Source: Endomychus coccineus
Lineage: Eukaryota > Arthropoda > Insecta > Coleoptera > Endomychidae
Direction: 5' to 3'
Length of the DNA stretch: 64,000 nt
Assembly (NCBI GenBank): GCA_958510875.1
Contig: OY294067.1
Coordinates: forward strand, 280,631,242 to 280,695,241
In this document: positions 23,901-37,300 of the stretch, in pieces
Position numbering within the stretch: the stretch's first letter is position 1
Layout of the letters: every line of letters starts with the position of its first letter
The notes under the pieces: model-generated
Databases searched by the model: none
What the model was told of the DNA's origin: nothing
Seen by the model: only the letters and a program-made list of their open reading frames with translations
Program-made: the position numbers and the translations under genes

Positions 23901-26900
23901 GGAAAGAGGACGCTATCATCTGCAGCGCAAACTTCAATCGAAATAGATTCCCTCGCCGATGGTATCGATTTCTATACGAGCTTGACACGGGCGAAATTCG
24001 AAGAATTAAACATGGATATTTTCAAGCGGACGATGGATCCTGTAGAAAAGGCCTTGAGAGATGCAAAACTCTCCAAAGTTCAAGTAAGTCATTTTCCAAA
24101 TTCAAAGGAGAATATAGAAATGCGTTATTTTCATATTAATCTGAGTTTGACAGCTTTTTGATGTTCATCACTCAGATCCAAAAAAAAATTTGTTCCGAGA
24201 TCATTTCCTTATACAGTAAAACTCCTCATTTCAGCCACTCGTCAAAAGCGGCAACCCCTCTTAACTTCTATAATAATGAACTTTTAGCGAAACCCTTTGA
24301 AAACGGTCACGGTCACTTTCAACAACCACCTTTTGACGAAATCTTACGGAATTTCCACCCTTAATATAATAATAATATAATAAAAATATTTAGTTTAATT
24401 TGTTCCCCTAAGAACAGCAATTATGTCTCTAAAAAGTAAGGGTTTGTTTCTTATAGAGAAATGTGAAATTATCGAGGAAAGCGAACAATACGGTACCGAT
24501 GCGCGAAAGTTGGGACAAGTTTAGTGTTGGAAGAACACTAGTGAATAATGTTGTTAAGAATGAAATGAAATTAAAAAAACTTTTTGAAGAAATGCAGTTC
24601 AAAAACGAAAATTTCCAAAAACTGAAGGATTTGCTATTGACCAAATAGTTTATGATTGGTTTTGCAAAGCTAGAAATAAAAACGTTCCTATATCGGGACC
24701 CTTGATAAAGGAAAAGCTCTAGAAGTATCCGAAAATTAAAGGCTTAAAGGCTTTAACTGGCAGGCTGAATAGGTTCTTCAAGAGACACGACATCAATTTT
24801 AAAACAATTTGTGGTTAGTCCGCTGACGTGAACGAAGTAAGTGTTGAAGGATTGGAAAATTAAATTGGCATCAATTATGAAGGACTATAAAGCTAAAGAT
24901 ATTTTTAATGCTGACGAAATCGGAATTTACTATTTGGCAATGCCAAACAAAACTTTTGCATTCAAGAGTGATGAGAGTGCTGAAAAAAAAAATCAGCTAA
25001 ACGGCGAGTGAGGCTTCTTTTTTGCTGTAACTTGAATGGTGAGAAGGAACATCCACTAGTTATAGAAAAAGAAATCCGCGTTGTTTCAAAGGAGCACATG
25101 TAGATATATTGCCAATAGAATGGGTATACAATGAAAAAGCTTGGATGACAACAGAGATAATGCCTTTTTGGTCCAAAAACTTTGACAAAAAATTAAAAAA
25201 CTATTCTTAGATAACGCTACTTTCCACGCAAAAATAGAAATGAAAAATGTTCGAATTGTTTTTCTATTTCCCAACAATACGTCTCATTGCCAACCACAGG
25301 ATCAAGAGTAAAACAAAATTTTAAAATGAAATATAGAAAATCAATTATTAGAACACCGAAGATAATTTTGAAAGAGCAGAAAAAAGTATAGATTTGTCAA
25401 GTGCTATAGTATGGATAATTGCACCATGGAAAAATGTTCCATCTGTGAATATAAAAAATGTTTCCAAAAGTCTGAATTTATGGAAACGATCCAAGAAGAT
25501 GAGGCTTTTGAAGAAGAAGAAGATGACATTTCACTCAATCAGTTGTCCTCTCTTAAAAAAATATGCCAGGAAATCTAAATCTGGAAAAATATCTCTTAAT
25601 CTCTAATAGAGAACCTAAATGTTGATTTGCAGGAAATAATTCAGGAATTCACTGACAAAGAAAGCAAAACCGATAATGTGAAAATGACCAAGACGAAGAA
25701 ATTTCGTATTCATCTAGGCAAAATATGAGTGAAGTTTGTGAAAAACTGAAGGACATACAAAATTTTTTATTGACAAATCGGCAAATGGCGTGTGTGTTTA
25801 ATTTGGAGACGATTGCGCCATTCTTACTGGTCGTATAGATTTGAAATTTAGCAGATCGCTTAAAAGCGGTGAAAATAGGAACTGTATTGTTTTTGGGCGC
25901 GGTAGCCTCGTTTCATGTGGTATTTTTGACATCTATCTTCAGTTTTTCAAATGACATTATACTATTTTATTGAACCATAATGACAACCGTGTTTTTCTGG
26001 TTATAAATATGTGTCATCATATTTAACCCGCATTTTAAGACTGGACGAAGTCATCGAAGTGATGCTAACGCGGTCTATAATAGCGTAGTTGCTATAGCAG
26101 TCGCTTTAGGTGCGATGGGCCGACAGATTCCTGGCACGTACGCAGTTGTTTTTGTTAACTATCTATCATCTTTTTCAGAATCAGTTGTAATTATATTTAA
26201 TTGAGTGATTGACATTGTTATCGGTTTGTCCAAACAAGTTTTCTCTTATTAGAAATTTCATTTTTGCATGCCATCATGCATACTTATTCAAAGAAACCAG
26301 TCAATAGAGACAAAAATGGGCGTCTAACCTTATATAACCATATTCCTATACCTAAATTGCATAGTTTTTATCCCGAATCCATTTCTCACCCCTTAAGACA
26401 AATACCAATCTTAATGAAATTTTGCTCACTCGACCTTCAAAACGATAGGAAAGTCACTGTCTACATGAAATTTCAAATAAACTACCCCAACACTCTATCA
26501 CATTTTAAAGCTGACCCTTTGAAGCTGACAAAATTCTGCACCCTTGAGCTTCAAAATAAGAGTAAAGTCACTGTTTACATATAATATTTACAATTAACCA
26601 TCTCAAACACCTTTACCACCGCTTGAAACAGACCAGAACCGATCTTGATGAAATTTTGCACTCTTGACCTCTAACATATGAGGAAAATCACTGTCTACAT
26701 GGGATTTCGAGAAAACTACCTTATATCAATTTCTTACCCACTAAAGCAGATAAGTACCGTTGTTGGTGAAACTTCATACATTTAACCTTCAAAACAAAAG
26801 TACAGTCACTTTTTACATAAGAATCTGGAAAAAACTACCTCAACTTCATTCTTACCCCTTGAAGCAGAGTAAACCTGATCTTCAAAACAAGAGAGAAGTC

Positions 26901-29900
26901 CCTTTCTATACATGAGATTTCGAAAAAACTACCCCTTCCCTTTGAAGCGGATAAGTTAGCAACATTGATGAAATTTTGCATACGTGACCTTTAAAACAAG
27001 AGGTAAATGACAGTCTGCATGAGATCTCGGAAAACTATCCACCTATCTTTCACACCCTGTAAATGCACAATCAACCTTCAAAACAAGAAAAAAGTCACTC
27101 TACATGAGATTTCGAAAAAACTGCTTCATCCTTCTTTCCCACCCCTGAAGCAGATAAGTATAAATCTTAATCTTGATGAAATGTTGCACACCTGACATAT
27201 AAATGAAAAAAAAGTCACAATCTACATGTAAACTGATGTGTGTATGTTACCATCAATGTCTTTATTATGTGCAAGAACATATTAAGGGTATATTATAAAA
27301 GTTAAACTGACAACAGGTGTCTGTATGGAACATAGAGTTGTGATGTATATTATGTAAACCATTTGGATAAAATTTCAATGTAACATAGAACATAGAGTAA
27401 ACTTAAGGATCTAGAAATACCCTTGCGACATCGATATCGAAGTTGCGCGAATGCTGGCTCCTAACGGCGTGCGAATTAACTATTAATATACCGAATTAAA
27501 AGCATTGACATTGGTTGTGGCCAAGGTGGTAAATCCGATGGCAATGCATTTTGTTTCCCGATTTCAAAACCTCAAGCAACAAGGTTAGTTTTTAATTCAG
27601 ACATATTTATGATAATACTAGATTAGAAGGTTATTTGTAAGTTTGTTGTAATTAATCGATGCTCCTTCTTTATATATTATTAAAGATAGTTGAATATTCG
27701 ATCCAAAACAATCACACTTGCCATGTGGTTAACTTTGATATCGATGTCGCGAGGTTATCTCATCCCTCAATCATTTATATTTGACCCGCAGGAGTGTCCG
27801 GAAACTATTTTTAACGAAAGTGAGGGAAGTCCTGTGATCAATTGTCAAGTCAGACAATTGCGATGCGTTTCCTTTGCATATTTGTAATCTACGTATGTAA
27901 GAGTACAAATTTCCATGTAAATCGGAATTAGGAATATTTAAAACGAATAATAATACTGAAAAACTTCTCAATTGCATACCTCTTGATAAACTATAGAAGA
28001 ATTCATACTGTGGAACACTATAACACTATAAAAAAGAAATAATTACCATTATCCACCAAAAATACTGTTAAAGTAGGTACTGAGAACCTTTCAGCTACCA
28101 AGTAGAAATCATAAGAGTAAACTCTAATGCTAATACTTCATAGTTGAAAGGTATTCAGTACTTTAACAGCATTTTTCGTGGATAGGGGTGATTATTTCTT
28201 GTTATAGTGCATAATTATCTGGATCTCGTAATAAAAAAGGATTTACAAGAGTTAATACTACAACATCTTTAAAAATAAAGTGATGATAATAATAATTTGG
28301 AAATGATATCAATACAAATCTTAATTTAGTATTTGGACATATCGACAATATAACAAAATAATACATTTTCACTCATCCGGTAAAATAAATGTTACTTTTC
28401 AGATAAATGAAATAGTTCTAGTTGGAGGATCTACTCGTATTCCAAAAGTACAATCAATGCTGCAAAATCTATTCTCCGGTAAGGAATTGAATAAATCCAT
28501 CAATCCTGACGAAGCGGTAGCTTACGGCGCCGCAGTACAAGCAGCTATACTGACCGGAGATAATTCCGAAACCATTCGTGATCTTCTACTTTTGGATATT
28601 ACTCCTCTATCTCTAGGTATTGAGACGGCTGGTGGAATCATGACCACAATCATCACAAGAAATTCTACAATCCCCATCAAACACGCACAAGTAAGTTATT
28701 TTCGCCATTTAAACCTTTGATGGAATCACCAACCAGATATGGAAATATGTTATGTAAGGATACAAATCCATGAAATTCCTAGAACCAATTAGCCGCTTTT
28801 CATTATTACACATATTTTTCATGGCTAGATTCAGCAGTAAATCCAATGTTCAACAAACAATAGAGCCAGACAATCCACCCTCTATGTTGCATCCTGCTCC
28901 AAATTGAAAAATCATTCAGAAACTAAATGATTGTTTTTCATTGCAGATATTTTCAACATATGTCGATAATCAACCGGGTGTTTTGATTCAAGTATTTGAA
29001 GGAGAAAGATCGATGACAAAAGACAACAATCTTTTGGGAAAATTCGAATTGGTTGGTATTCCACCTGCACCAAGAGGAGTTCCACAGGTGAGTTCCAAAT
29101 TATGTCAAAATGCCGGCTCATTATATTATCCATCTTAGAATATATTTGGGGAAAGTTATTACTTATTGAAGATAAATGCAATGTGTGTACTTACAACATG
29201 CCTTAATGCTGTCGCTCAACTGGAATTGTTGGGACGTGACCATCCAATACACTGCATAGATATAACAAATAAACTTGGTTAACTAGCTTAATAAATTGTA
29301 AAAGTAACAATTCCTACACCACTTTGTTTTCAATCACTGTTTTGCATTGTAGCGAAAAGTGTGGGGGTAAAATGTAGCTTCACACCGGCCAATTAAATAA
29401 CGTTTATCATTCCGATTAAATGAAAGAACAATTGGTGTTGAAATTAAAGTAAAGTTTTCATGTTATTATTTGAAAGTGGTATTAAAACAAAGTATTTGTT
29501 CTTTCATTTAATTCTAATGATAAATTATCATAAAGTAACGGTCTCCTTATCTGGAGAGATGGCATGAAAATCTTGCCCAAGGTACCAATAATGCAAACTC
29601 TTCACTGATAGACGCATGTATCTATTCAGACGAAAGTACCAGAAGGTTAATTCACCATCCCGGTGCTCCGGATATACCGATTGTGTGTCGCCTCTGCCTT
29701 TATATCAAGGCTTTGGAGGTCGGTCAACGTCGTTTTCATTCCTAAGGCGGGAAGAACTGACTTCACTCAAGCCAAATCTTTCCGCCCTATCAGCCTTACA
29801 TCCTTTCTCTTGAAAGCGCTGGAGAGGCTGATCGATAGGTATATCAAAGACGGCGCATTAAAGGATTTTCCGCTTCACCGTTGACAGTACGCCTATCAGG

Positions 29901-32900
29901 CGGGCAAATCAACCTAGACGGCCCTTCATCACCTGGCTACCCAGATCTAAGGAGCTATTAGTCTCGGACAGTTCGCCATAGGCGTTTTCCTGGATATCGA
30001 AGGGGCGTTTAACAACACATCCTTCGAGTTCATGTGTCATGCTGCGGAGAGACACGGAATCGATCACACCTTGGCCAGGTGGATCAAGACCATGCTCTCT
30101 CAGAGACTGATAAAAGCGCACCATAATGACAGCGTCGCATGTGCACACGTCACCCGAAGGTGCCCTCAAGGGAAGTACTGTGTCCGCTCTTGTGGTGCTT
30201 GGTGGTGGACAGTTTGTTGTTAGAGCTGAATGAGGCTGGGTCTTACGCCCAAGCTTACGCAGACGACTTGACAGATGTGACTCTCGTCAGTCCATGCAAA
30301 ATCTTAGCATTTAGCACTGCCTTAGACCTACTGGACTGATTCTTGTATTAAGGGGCGCACAATGGACCCAACCAAGCGGTCTAAGCGCTCCGGACTTGTC
30401 CGCCCCCATTTTGATTGATTGATTGAATTCATTATACGAAGTCTTATGAACTGATTGACTTTTTTGAATGGAATAGTATTCTTGAGTACGCTATATATAG
30501 TGAACCGAATTTAGAAAAAACTCATAGTCCGATTTGATGTTCACAATAATTCTCGTGCTCTTTGCTATAGATCGTGTATTTTGCTTAAAGTAATGCGTTT
30601 TCAGCTTCTTTTGGAAAAGCAGTTAATAAACAAATTCATAACAAGTGAGATACACTTGAGTTAATCTCTTACCGATCCAATTCATTGTGTTTTATTTTAT
30701 TCAATCAAATACAGTAAAGCCTTCTAGAAAGAGTTTGGATTGTTAAAAAACATTTCAAGTCAAGATGCTGTAGAACTAAACCTAAATACCCATGTGCATC
30801 TAATTGTTTCGTCCAAGAGCTTTGACTTAATAAAACATAGAAAATTCTTACACCCAAAGGAAAATATCAGTTTTGAAGAACACACGCGTTATATTGTGAA
30901 GGGGAAAAGATATGTACCTAGTAATCGATTATATATGTTCTAGAAATAAAATAATTGTCAATGTAATGTTATTAAAGAGTAAATATGGGTTTTAATCAGA
31001 TTTTATTATTCAATTATTCTAAGGTGGAGTTACTTTGCAACACTTTTCGAATATATTATGTAGTAATTATTTTTTAACATGAATTTGCAATTGCATACAA
31101 CATTATAAAACTGTTTTAGATATCATGTTTGAGTGAAAAAACACATATTTCGAACGGAACGTTTCTTAAATTTTTATTTACCGGGTAAAGCTACCCCGCA
31201 TTTGGGGCTACTTTTTCTTTGCTTATAAAGGAGCGTATGTGCCATGGAAGAGCGGTTACTTTGCCTGCAACAAAATAATTTCTAATATTTTTTTGTTAAT
31301 TTCGTTTAAAAGACATGAAAAATAAAGTAACATCAACGATAGTTGGCGCATCAACAGATTTTTTTATGGAGGTTTTTGACTTTATTGTATTTCTATTATA
31401 TAGTATATTGTCCCCTTTGGAATATCAGGTATTTTAGCACTTCTTGCATATGTTAAACCCCTCTCTTGAACAGCTCAACAGCAAGTTGTAGCTTTTCTTC
31501 AGTATACTCTCTGTACCGTCGAGAACCTAATTGGCGCCTGCGTTTTCATTTTCATCTGAAAACAAAAATTAATTGCACAAATTACAGTGGACAAAGTTTT
31601 CCCCAAAAAGTGCATGCGCCATATTTTATTATTCGGTACAAGCAACTATAGAAGTGTTTTTTGTATTCGGTCAAATTGATAGAGAAAGGATGTTGTTTAA
31701 GAAAAATAGGCTCCTAAAGCATTTTCTCTAATCCACGTGTTTACTTACTCGAGAAATTCGCATACACGACACCACACCATTCTGGGCTAAGACGGCACTG
31801 AGAATCACGTGTTCAGTATGGAAGTTTCCTTCACTATAATATCATCAGCGGAGGATCCATGTAAAATTTTCCAAATTTGTTTAAAAATGGACGTTACTCC
31901 TGCGTGCAATGTAACTCCATCTTAAGGTGCATTAAATGTTAACAAGTTTAGAAATCCGAAATTCGCAATAATTAGCTAATATTACTGAGATGGCAAGTAA
32001 TACTACCACGAACATCATTCTATATCACTGTTAGCTGTAATTGGAGACTATCTAATCTATTATCTGGTAGAATGAAGAATAATTAGTTCTACATGTAGAA
32101 TTACTAAACACAAATCAGTATAGCTTAACCACTATGTATATTTTATTGTAATTATTATGTTAAGTGAACATCAGACAATCTGAAAACCAAACAAAATGTA
32201 GATAAGTCACTTATAGAAATAACAAAACCGACTACACATAATTCTTGATTCGTACAACAGCATTAAACGTAATTGTGAACTATATAGATTGGGCATGCAA
32301 ATCCAATAAATCTTATATTTGATTGGGATGGATTCGATTGGGTCAGTTAAAGATTTCAAGCATCTAACCACAATCTTACTACATAGTTTCTCTTTGATTG
32401 ATCATATGTGCCGTTAGATTATTTCATTTTTCTTTACTACTTTCTGTAGATTGAAGTTACTTTTGATATAGACGCAAACGGCATATTGAATGTTACCGCA
32501 ACTGAAGTAGCCAGTGGAAGAAGAAATAACATCACTATACGGAACGACAAAGGACGGCTAACAAAACAAGAAATTGATAAAATGGTGACAGATGCAGACA
32601 AGTTCCGTGAACAAGATGATCATATGAGGGCAGCTGTTGCAGCAAAGAATGAGCTAGAAAGTTATATTTATCAGATAAGAACCATGGTGAGTTTAGTTAA
32701 TTTTTTGCAATTTGGAGAAAACCCGTTTATAACCCCAAGAAATTACACTTTGTGTTACTGCGCTACCATGTCTCATACTATTTTTTTACAGTTCACGGAT
32801 CCAGTTTTAGCAACTAAAATTACAGAAGCCGATAAGCAGAAACTTAGAGTAGCTTGCGAAGAAGCAACGACTTGGGCTTCCAAAAATCCAGATGCGTCAG

Positions 32901-33067
32901 AAGAACAATTTAGTGATAAACGCGGTGAACTAGAGGTCATTTGCAAACCGATAGCAATACGTCTGTATGCATCATCAACTGATGGTGGTTTCCCCGGACA
33001 AGGGAGACAGTTTCCATCAAATATAAACGATAATCCCAATGGGCCCATAATCGATGAAGCAGACTGA
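20982..33067 (+). CDS. Hsc70-type chaperone with atypical DEAD C-terminus, 7 exons
   Basis: Exons 20982-21219, 21835-22193, 23658-24083, 28403-28690, 28947-29087, 32450-32686 and 32792-33067 join in frame with GT-AG borders to give 654 residues, the normal cytosolic Hsp70 length. The ATPase domain has [12 protein letters not shown] (19-30), [50 protein letters not shown] and [13 protein letters not shown]. The linker [16 protein letters not shown] and the peptide-binding domain ([41 protein letters not shown]) follow. Family role: ATP-driven folding of cytosolic proteins with J-protein and exchange-factor partners. Oddities are a 17-residue lysine/serine-rich start, a diverged helical lid lacking the GGMP-rich tail, and a final IIDEAD where EEVD is nearly invariant, so TPR co-chaperones (Hop, CHIP) may bind poorly. 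Introns 2, 3 and 5 hold transposon relics, but the coding frame is intact. Confidence 0.93.
22380..23575 (+). mobile_element. Non-LTR retrotransposon relic with RT and RNase H, in Hsc70 intron 2
   Basis: The plus strand encodes [15 protein letters not shown], with the YADD active site at 22629-22640, followed by decayed RT thumb sequence ([20 protein letters not shown]). Further on is an RNase H domain: [18 protein letters not shown] and [11 protein letters not shown] (about 23250-23475). RNase H after RT is typical of I/R1-type elements. Multiple stops and frameshifts show it is dead. It is in the same orientation as the host gene and wholly intronic. Confidence 0.8.
24424..25730 (+). mobile_element. 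Pogo/Tigger-type transposase pseudogene, in Hsc70 intron 3
   Basis: Broken frames in order give an N-terminal HTH ([15 protein letters not shown]), a CENP-B-type second HTH ([20 protein letters not shown] then LIKEKL), [14 protein letters not shown], a DDE core ([43 protein letters not shown]) and an acidic tail. D-N-A-x-x-H and P-N-N-T-S-x-x-Q-P-x-D are signatures of Tigger/jerky-type transposases. Many stops show it is inactive. The frame 24463-24648 is part of it. Confidence 0.85.
26390..27235. repeat. Tandem repeat, roughly 115-120 bp unit, about 7-8 degraded copies
   Basis: The unit contains TTGATGAAATTTTGCAC, GACCTTCAAAACAAGAG, AAAGTCACTGTCTACATGA, GATTTCGAAAAAACTACC and a TTTCTCACCCCTTGAAGCAGA segment. 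Copies begin near 26410, 26525, 26643, 26765, 26870 (shortened), 26960, 27060 and 27170. Divergence between units is high, so the array is old. Open frames inside it come from the repeat and are not genes. Confidence 0.75.
27236..28006. other. Hsc70 intron 3 remainder, no gene
   Basis: An open frame at 27690-27887 has a hydrophobic start ([10 protein letters not shown]) but no known motif, no splice support and no similarity I recognise. Confidence 0.35.
28007..28210. repeat. Head-to-head pair of repeat family 2 units
   Basis: The left unit (from CTGTGGAACACTATAACACT to ATCATAAGAGTAAACTC, about 28008-28122) is followed by an inverted unit that lacks its first bases (from about 28135, TAGTTGAAAGGTATTCAGTA to TTATAGTGC). 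The arrangement recalls the inverted terminal repeats of Penelope-like copies at 42.7 kb. Core boxes are mutated in both units (CTTATGA on the left, no CTGATGA on the right). Confidence 0.5.
29600..30430 (+). mobile_element. Non-LTR reverse transcriptase relic, in Hsc70 intron 5
   Basis: The plus strand encodes [20 protein letters not shown] then [43 protein letters not shown], and [12 protein letters not shown] with YADD at 30256-30267. These are RT motifs of a Jockey/R1-group element. Several stops and at least one frameshift are present. It ends in a TGATTGATTGATTGA tail at 30411-30425, the kind of short tandem 3' end left by target-primed insertion. Confidence 0.8.
30431..32449 (-). mobile_element. 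Hsc70 intron 5 remainder with a psq/pogo-type HTH relic
   Basis: On the minus strand about 31560-31390, two overlapping frames give [16 protein letters not shown] and [16 protein letters not shown]. This resembles a pipsqueak/pogo-type helix-turn-helix, which has an alternating Y-x-E-E-x-L-x-x-A-V core and a G-I-P-K-x-T end. Only this segment is recognisable; flanking 30440-31300 and 31600-32440 look non-coding. A 67-codon plus-strand frame at 30740 has no known motif. Confidence 0.4.
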
Positions 33068-34332
33068 ATGGGCTACATTATAATGTAACTTAAAAACTAA
33101 AAAGCAGTTAGAGTTAGGTTTCCGCCTGTATATATCGAATGGTTACCATAGATACTCGATACCGGACCTTCTTATCTACTTTCTAGCAGTTCGAATAATT
33201 TCGAGGACTGTATTTTATTCATAGTGTTTGAAGTGTGCCTACAAAATTTATGATCCCACTGCATACAAAATATGATTGAGAAAATATCAACCTAAAATTC
33301 AAAATTGGAATTTAGCAGCATTTGATTACCAACTGACCAATAGCATACAGATATCATGCATGCTCTTACCCAGCTTTTTTTATTTTGATTCAGTTCATCT
33401 TGGGTTTGAATATATTATAATTTCCTAACGAATTACGCTTGACGAAGGAGTCAAGTTGTAATCATGGAAGATGTTAATAGGTACAGGGGTTTATCTGTGT
33501 AGGTGCACCCCGAACATAAAAAGGCTCTGAACATGCTCCATTAAACTATTGGAAATATCAACGGAGTGTATACTTTTATAATTCAAGAATCTTCTACTTT
33601 CCTTTGATAGATAGACTAGGATAGGGAATTGCCTATGCCACACTATCGATCGCGATAAGTCGGTATATGTAGGCAATGGTGGAAGTGAACCATGTTCTTA
33701 AACGAGTAGAAGTGAGTAGTTCGCGAACGAACTGGTAAAATTTAAAATGTACTACGCTCAGGAACCCACTATAGCATCATTACCGACACCTGGCGTCTTA
33801 CTCCTGTCCACTCGAGTTTCCTATCCTGTATCTAGTATCCATGATAGATACCATAGAGGTGATATATATTTTGTATATTACTTCTATGGCATATACCTAT
33901 ACAATATTCTACTTGTTCTGTGGTTTAAAGTTTCCCTCTACTTTGGTCATACATTCGCGATGGTATTCCCGGTATTCCGTATTCTATATTCTATACTCGA
34001 CACAAATTGATCAGAGCAAATAATGCTACATACTGTTTTGATTTCATTGCTACATTGTTCAGAGCATCTTTATTCTTATTCTTGTTACTAACCGGTTGAG
34101 TAATAGCCAAAATAGTAACCGGTGTAAAAGGTAAAATAGTATTATTTTCGGATGTTATGCATAGATATATATCATGTAGTCTATAACAACTGTTGTTAAT
34201 ACGTCTGTGGAAACAAAGAAATTATATATTCCCAACAAAACGAATATATTTGCTAAATTAATTTTATAATTTTAGGTTTTATTTATATTGTGAACGTTTA
34301 AAAATGTTGTATTGGGGATTTGCAATTTGCAT
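33068..34332. other. Intergenic region between Hsc70-like gene and TSEN15
   Basis: Must contain the Hsc70 3' UTR and the TSEN15 promoter. I saw no canonical AATAAA near the Hsc70 stop. No repeat or further gene was recognised; the open frames at 33747-34023 lack motifs and splice support. Confidence 0.4.
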
Positions 34333-37300
34333 ATGTATGGAATAAAAGGCAATGAAATGAAGGACAAATTGGTAGGGTATATTAGGAATTAAATTTGAAC
34401 TACACTAAAAATTTACATTCTAGATTGCAAGTTTATTATCTCTTGGATGTAAAAGTCGGAAAGATGCTGCTATTGCAGTTCAATTGTATGTAGAACTGAA
34501 TGAAGGTAATATTCCAATAATAAATGCAATCTCATTTTCTCATTAAACATGTTTATTTTGATTTTTAATTGTGTGGATGTTTGATAATTCAGATTATATA
34601 CGACTTCTAAGTCATAAATTATAGAAAATGTTAAAACACGTCCTTTCATTAGTAATGTATGGTTATATTGTTTCAGTGAAAAGATACTGGAATGTAGAAT
34701 ATTTTTACGATGGAAAATTGGAACAGATCTACTTAACTGCTAAGAAAACAAAGTCTGATCCAAAAAGCATATTTATACCGTGGCATGTGTCAGAAAATTT
34801 CACATTCAATAAAATTCAAGAGCTTACGTCTCTTAAATTATCTGAGGAATATGACAGGTATGCTTTGTTAGTTGGAAAATTGTATAAGTAATGATCTTTA
34901 CTAATACATTTTTCCAAAGGAGAATCAAATAATCTATATTTTTCTCATTAGGGAAAGGTTTTGAACATAATTAAAGTTTGCATTAACTTGACATGTTCTG
35001 ATTATATAGCAACATCGTCAGAAATGAACTCTGAAATGTGTTAGAAATACTTCTGACGATGTTGATGTATGAAACATTTCAAGTTTATAAATATAGTGAA
35101 ATCTTGTTTTTTATACCTTTACTTTATGATATACTTTTAAGTTGAAGCCCACTTCAACTATTTTTCCCATTTTTTAAACTTGATATATAACTCAATAAAA
35201 ATAATTTTACCTTTAAATGAACCATGTAGCCCATTATATCATACAAGCAGTTCCAACTCATGCATGCATAGCAAACCTAGAGATCAATAACTGACCAAGA
35301 AGTGACCCTTGTACACCAGTGTGTATAATTTTACAATACTCTTACATCTTTGTATGATCAAATAACAGAGTAGTTGAATGAATTAAATGGAGAAAATTAA
35401 AAGTTTATAGTTTATATCTGATAAGAGATTATTATTATTATTCAACTTCAACGTCAGAATTAAATTGAACCTAAGTTTTCTACTTAAAATTACAAAAACG
35501 ATGAATGAACTTCAATATAATTATATACTTACCTGTTATGTTTATTTATTTATTTATTTAATTACAAACTCAACAGGAGATTATCTGATTGAAGGGCAGT
35601 ATACACAGATATAGTCATGTTACAATTCAAGTAGTACTAATTAATAATGTAAGTCATAACTATAGTTAAAGAGAACTAATTAACACTTTTTTAAATTTGT
35701 ATATAGAGAAAGAGATCTGAGCTTGATTGCACTGAATTAAAATATCTACAGATTTTATTGATTAAAGAGATATATAAAATATTTGAATTTGCTCGAACTA
35801 AATAAAAATAATCACTTCTCCTATTTGAAATTCTTGGAACCAAGAAATTTAGTTTTGCTGTCAAGTAGGGACACTGAACATTATTGTTAATTATGTTATA
35901 TAAAAAGAGGCAGCATAACATCATTCGCCTTACTTTAAGACTAGGTACCTCAAATCTGAATTGTCAATTCCCCTAATTGGATACACACCATCCGCCTTAA
36001 ATGCTAGATACTTCAAAAATACGCGCTGAACACGTTCCAAGACAATTACGTATTTCACGTAGTGTGGGTCCCAAATGACACATGCATATTCTAACTTAGA
36101 GCGTACCAGTGCAAAATAAAGTTGTTTTAATGCGTCTAAATCTTTTATGTTTTTGCAATTTCGTATGATAAACTCTTGAATTCGCATTGATTGGAAGAGA
36201 ACATCTTCAATATGATTAGAAAATGACCATTTTGAATCCAATGTTACTCCTAAGTCTTTCAATGAATACACACCAGCTGTTTATTCTTGTTAGATTCTCT
36301 TGTAGTAAGTCGCATTTTGTTTTGGAATTTACCTATAGAACGAAACATTTTTAAATCATCTGCAAAAACTTCCTTTTCAATGTCTATAATACTGACGAGG
36401 TCATTTATGAATATTATAAAAAATAGTGGGACCAAGGTTAGAACCTTGCGGCACACCAGATGTGACTAGAAACTAGATTTAAAGCCATTGTTGAGTACAT
36501 ATTGCTGACGCTCTACCAAATACGAGTATATTATATGTATTGCTAATGAAATAAATTGTGGTTAGTTACCTTATGTTGGGTATGTTACCCACTTCCGTTG
36601 AAGAAATATAATTCAATTCATTTTATTACAATTTCTATGAAATGAAAATAGAAGGTACCGGGATATCAAAATTTATCTTGGTCAAGGGTGGTTGCGTTGT
36701 GGAATCTAAAACGTGTGTCTTACTCATAGAGATCAAGAATAGAGTACTCGAGTTCCGTAAGCGTAATGCTATTGCGTTGACCGGCTGTAAGAGAAATTTC
36801 GGTGCTCTGTCTCTTTTTAATATATCGGTTCTCTTCCGATAAGTTAGAAAAGGAAAGAGAACCGAACATTTTCTTACAGCCGGTCACGAAATTGGCTGCT
36901 CGAGTACTCTATTCATGATCTCTGTGGTCTTACTTTACGTTTGAGATAATTATGTCACTGTCACACTGACATCATCAATAACCTACACATTTCATACCTA
37001 TTCATTTCAGTTGTAAAACAATAATGAACTACAAATTATGAAATAATTATGTGAACTCTGAAGCTTTTCAGAGGTCGTGATAGCCCCAATCCGGGTCAAA
37101 AACTGTTTTGAAATAGTTAATTTTCTGTAAATCGAATGACGTTCACGTGAGAAGCCCGTAGCACGCGAGTTAGAAAAGTGCAAACTGGTTGTTCCTAATA
37201 CGGCTTCACGACGACTTTTCGCGTGCCGTTTTCGCTCCATGTAGTTAGATTTAGTATCGGACCGTACCCGACGGCCCTTCTTTTTTCGATAAATGTCCAT

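Noticed and set aside
27690..27887. 65-residue frame with a signal-like start in Hsc70 intron 3
   Set aside because: Short, no family, no supporting splice sites, in repeat-rich intron DNA.
34995..35090. Inverted TCTGACGATGTTG pair with a nearby GAAAC, possible ribozyme
   Set aside because: A short inverted repeat exists, but the core order and pairing around the cut site are not met.
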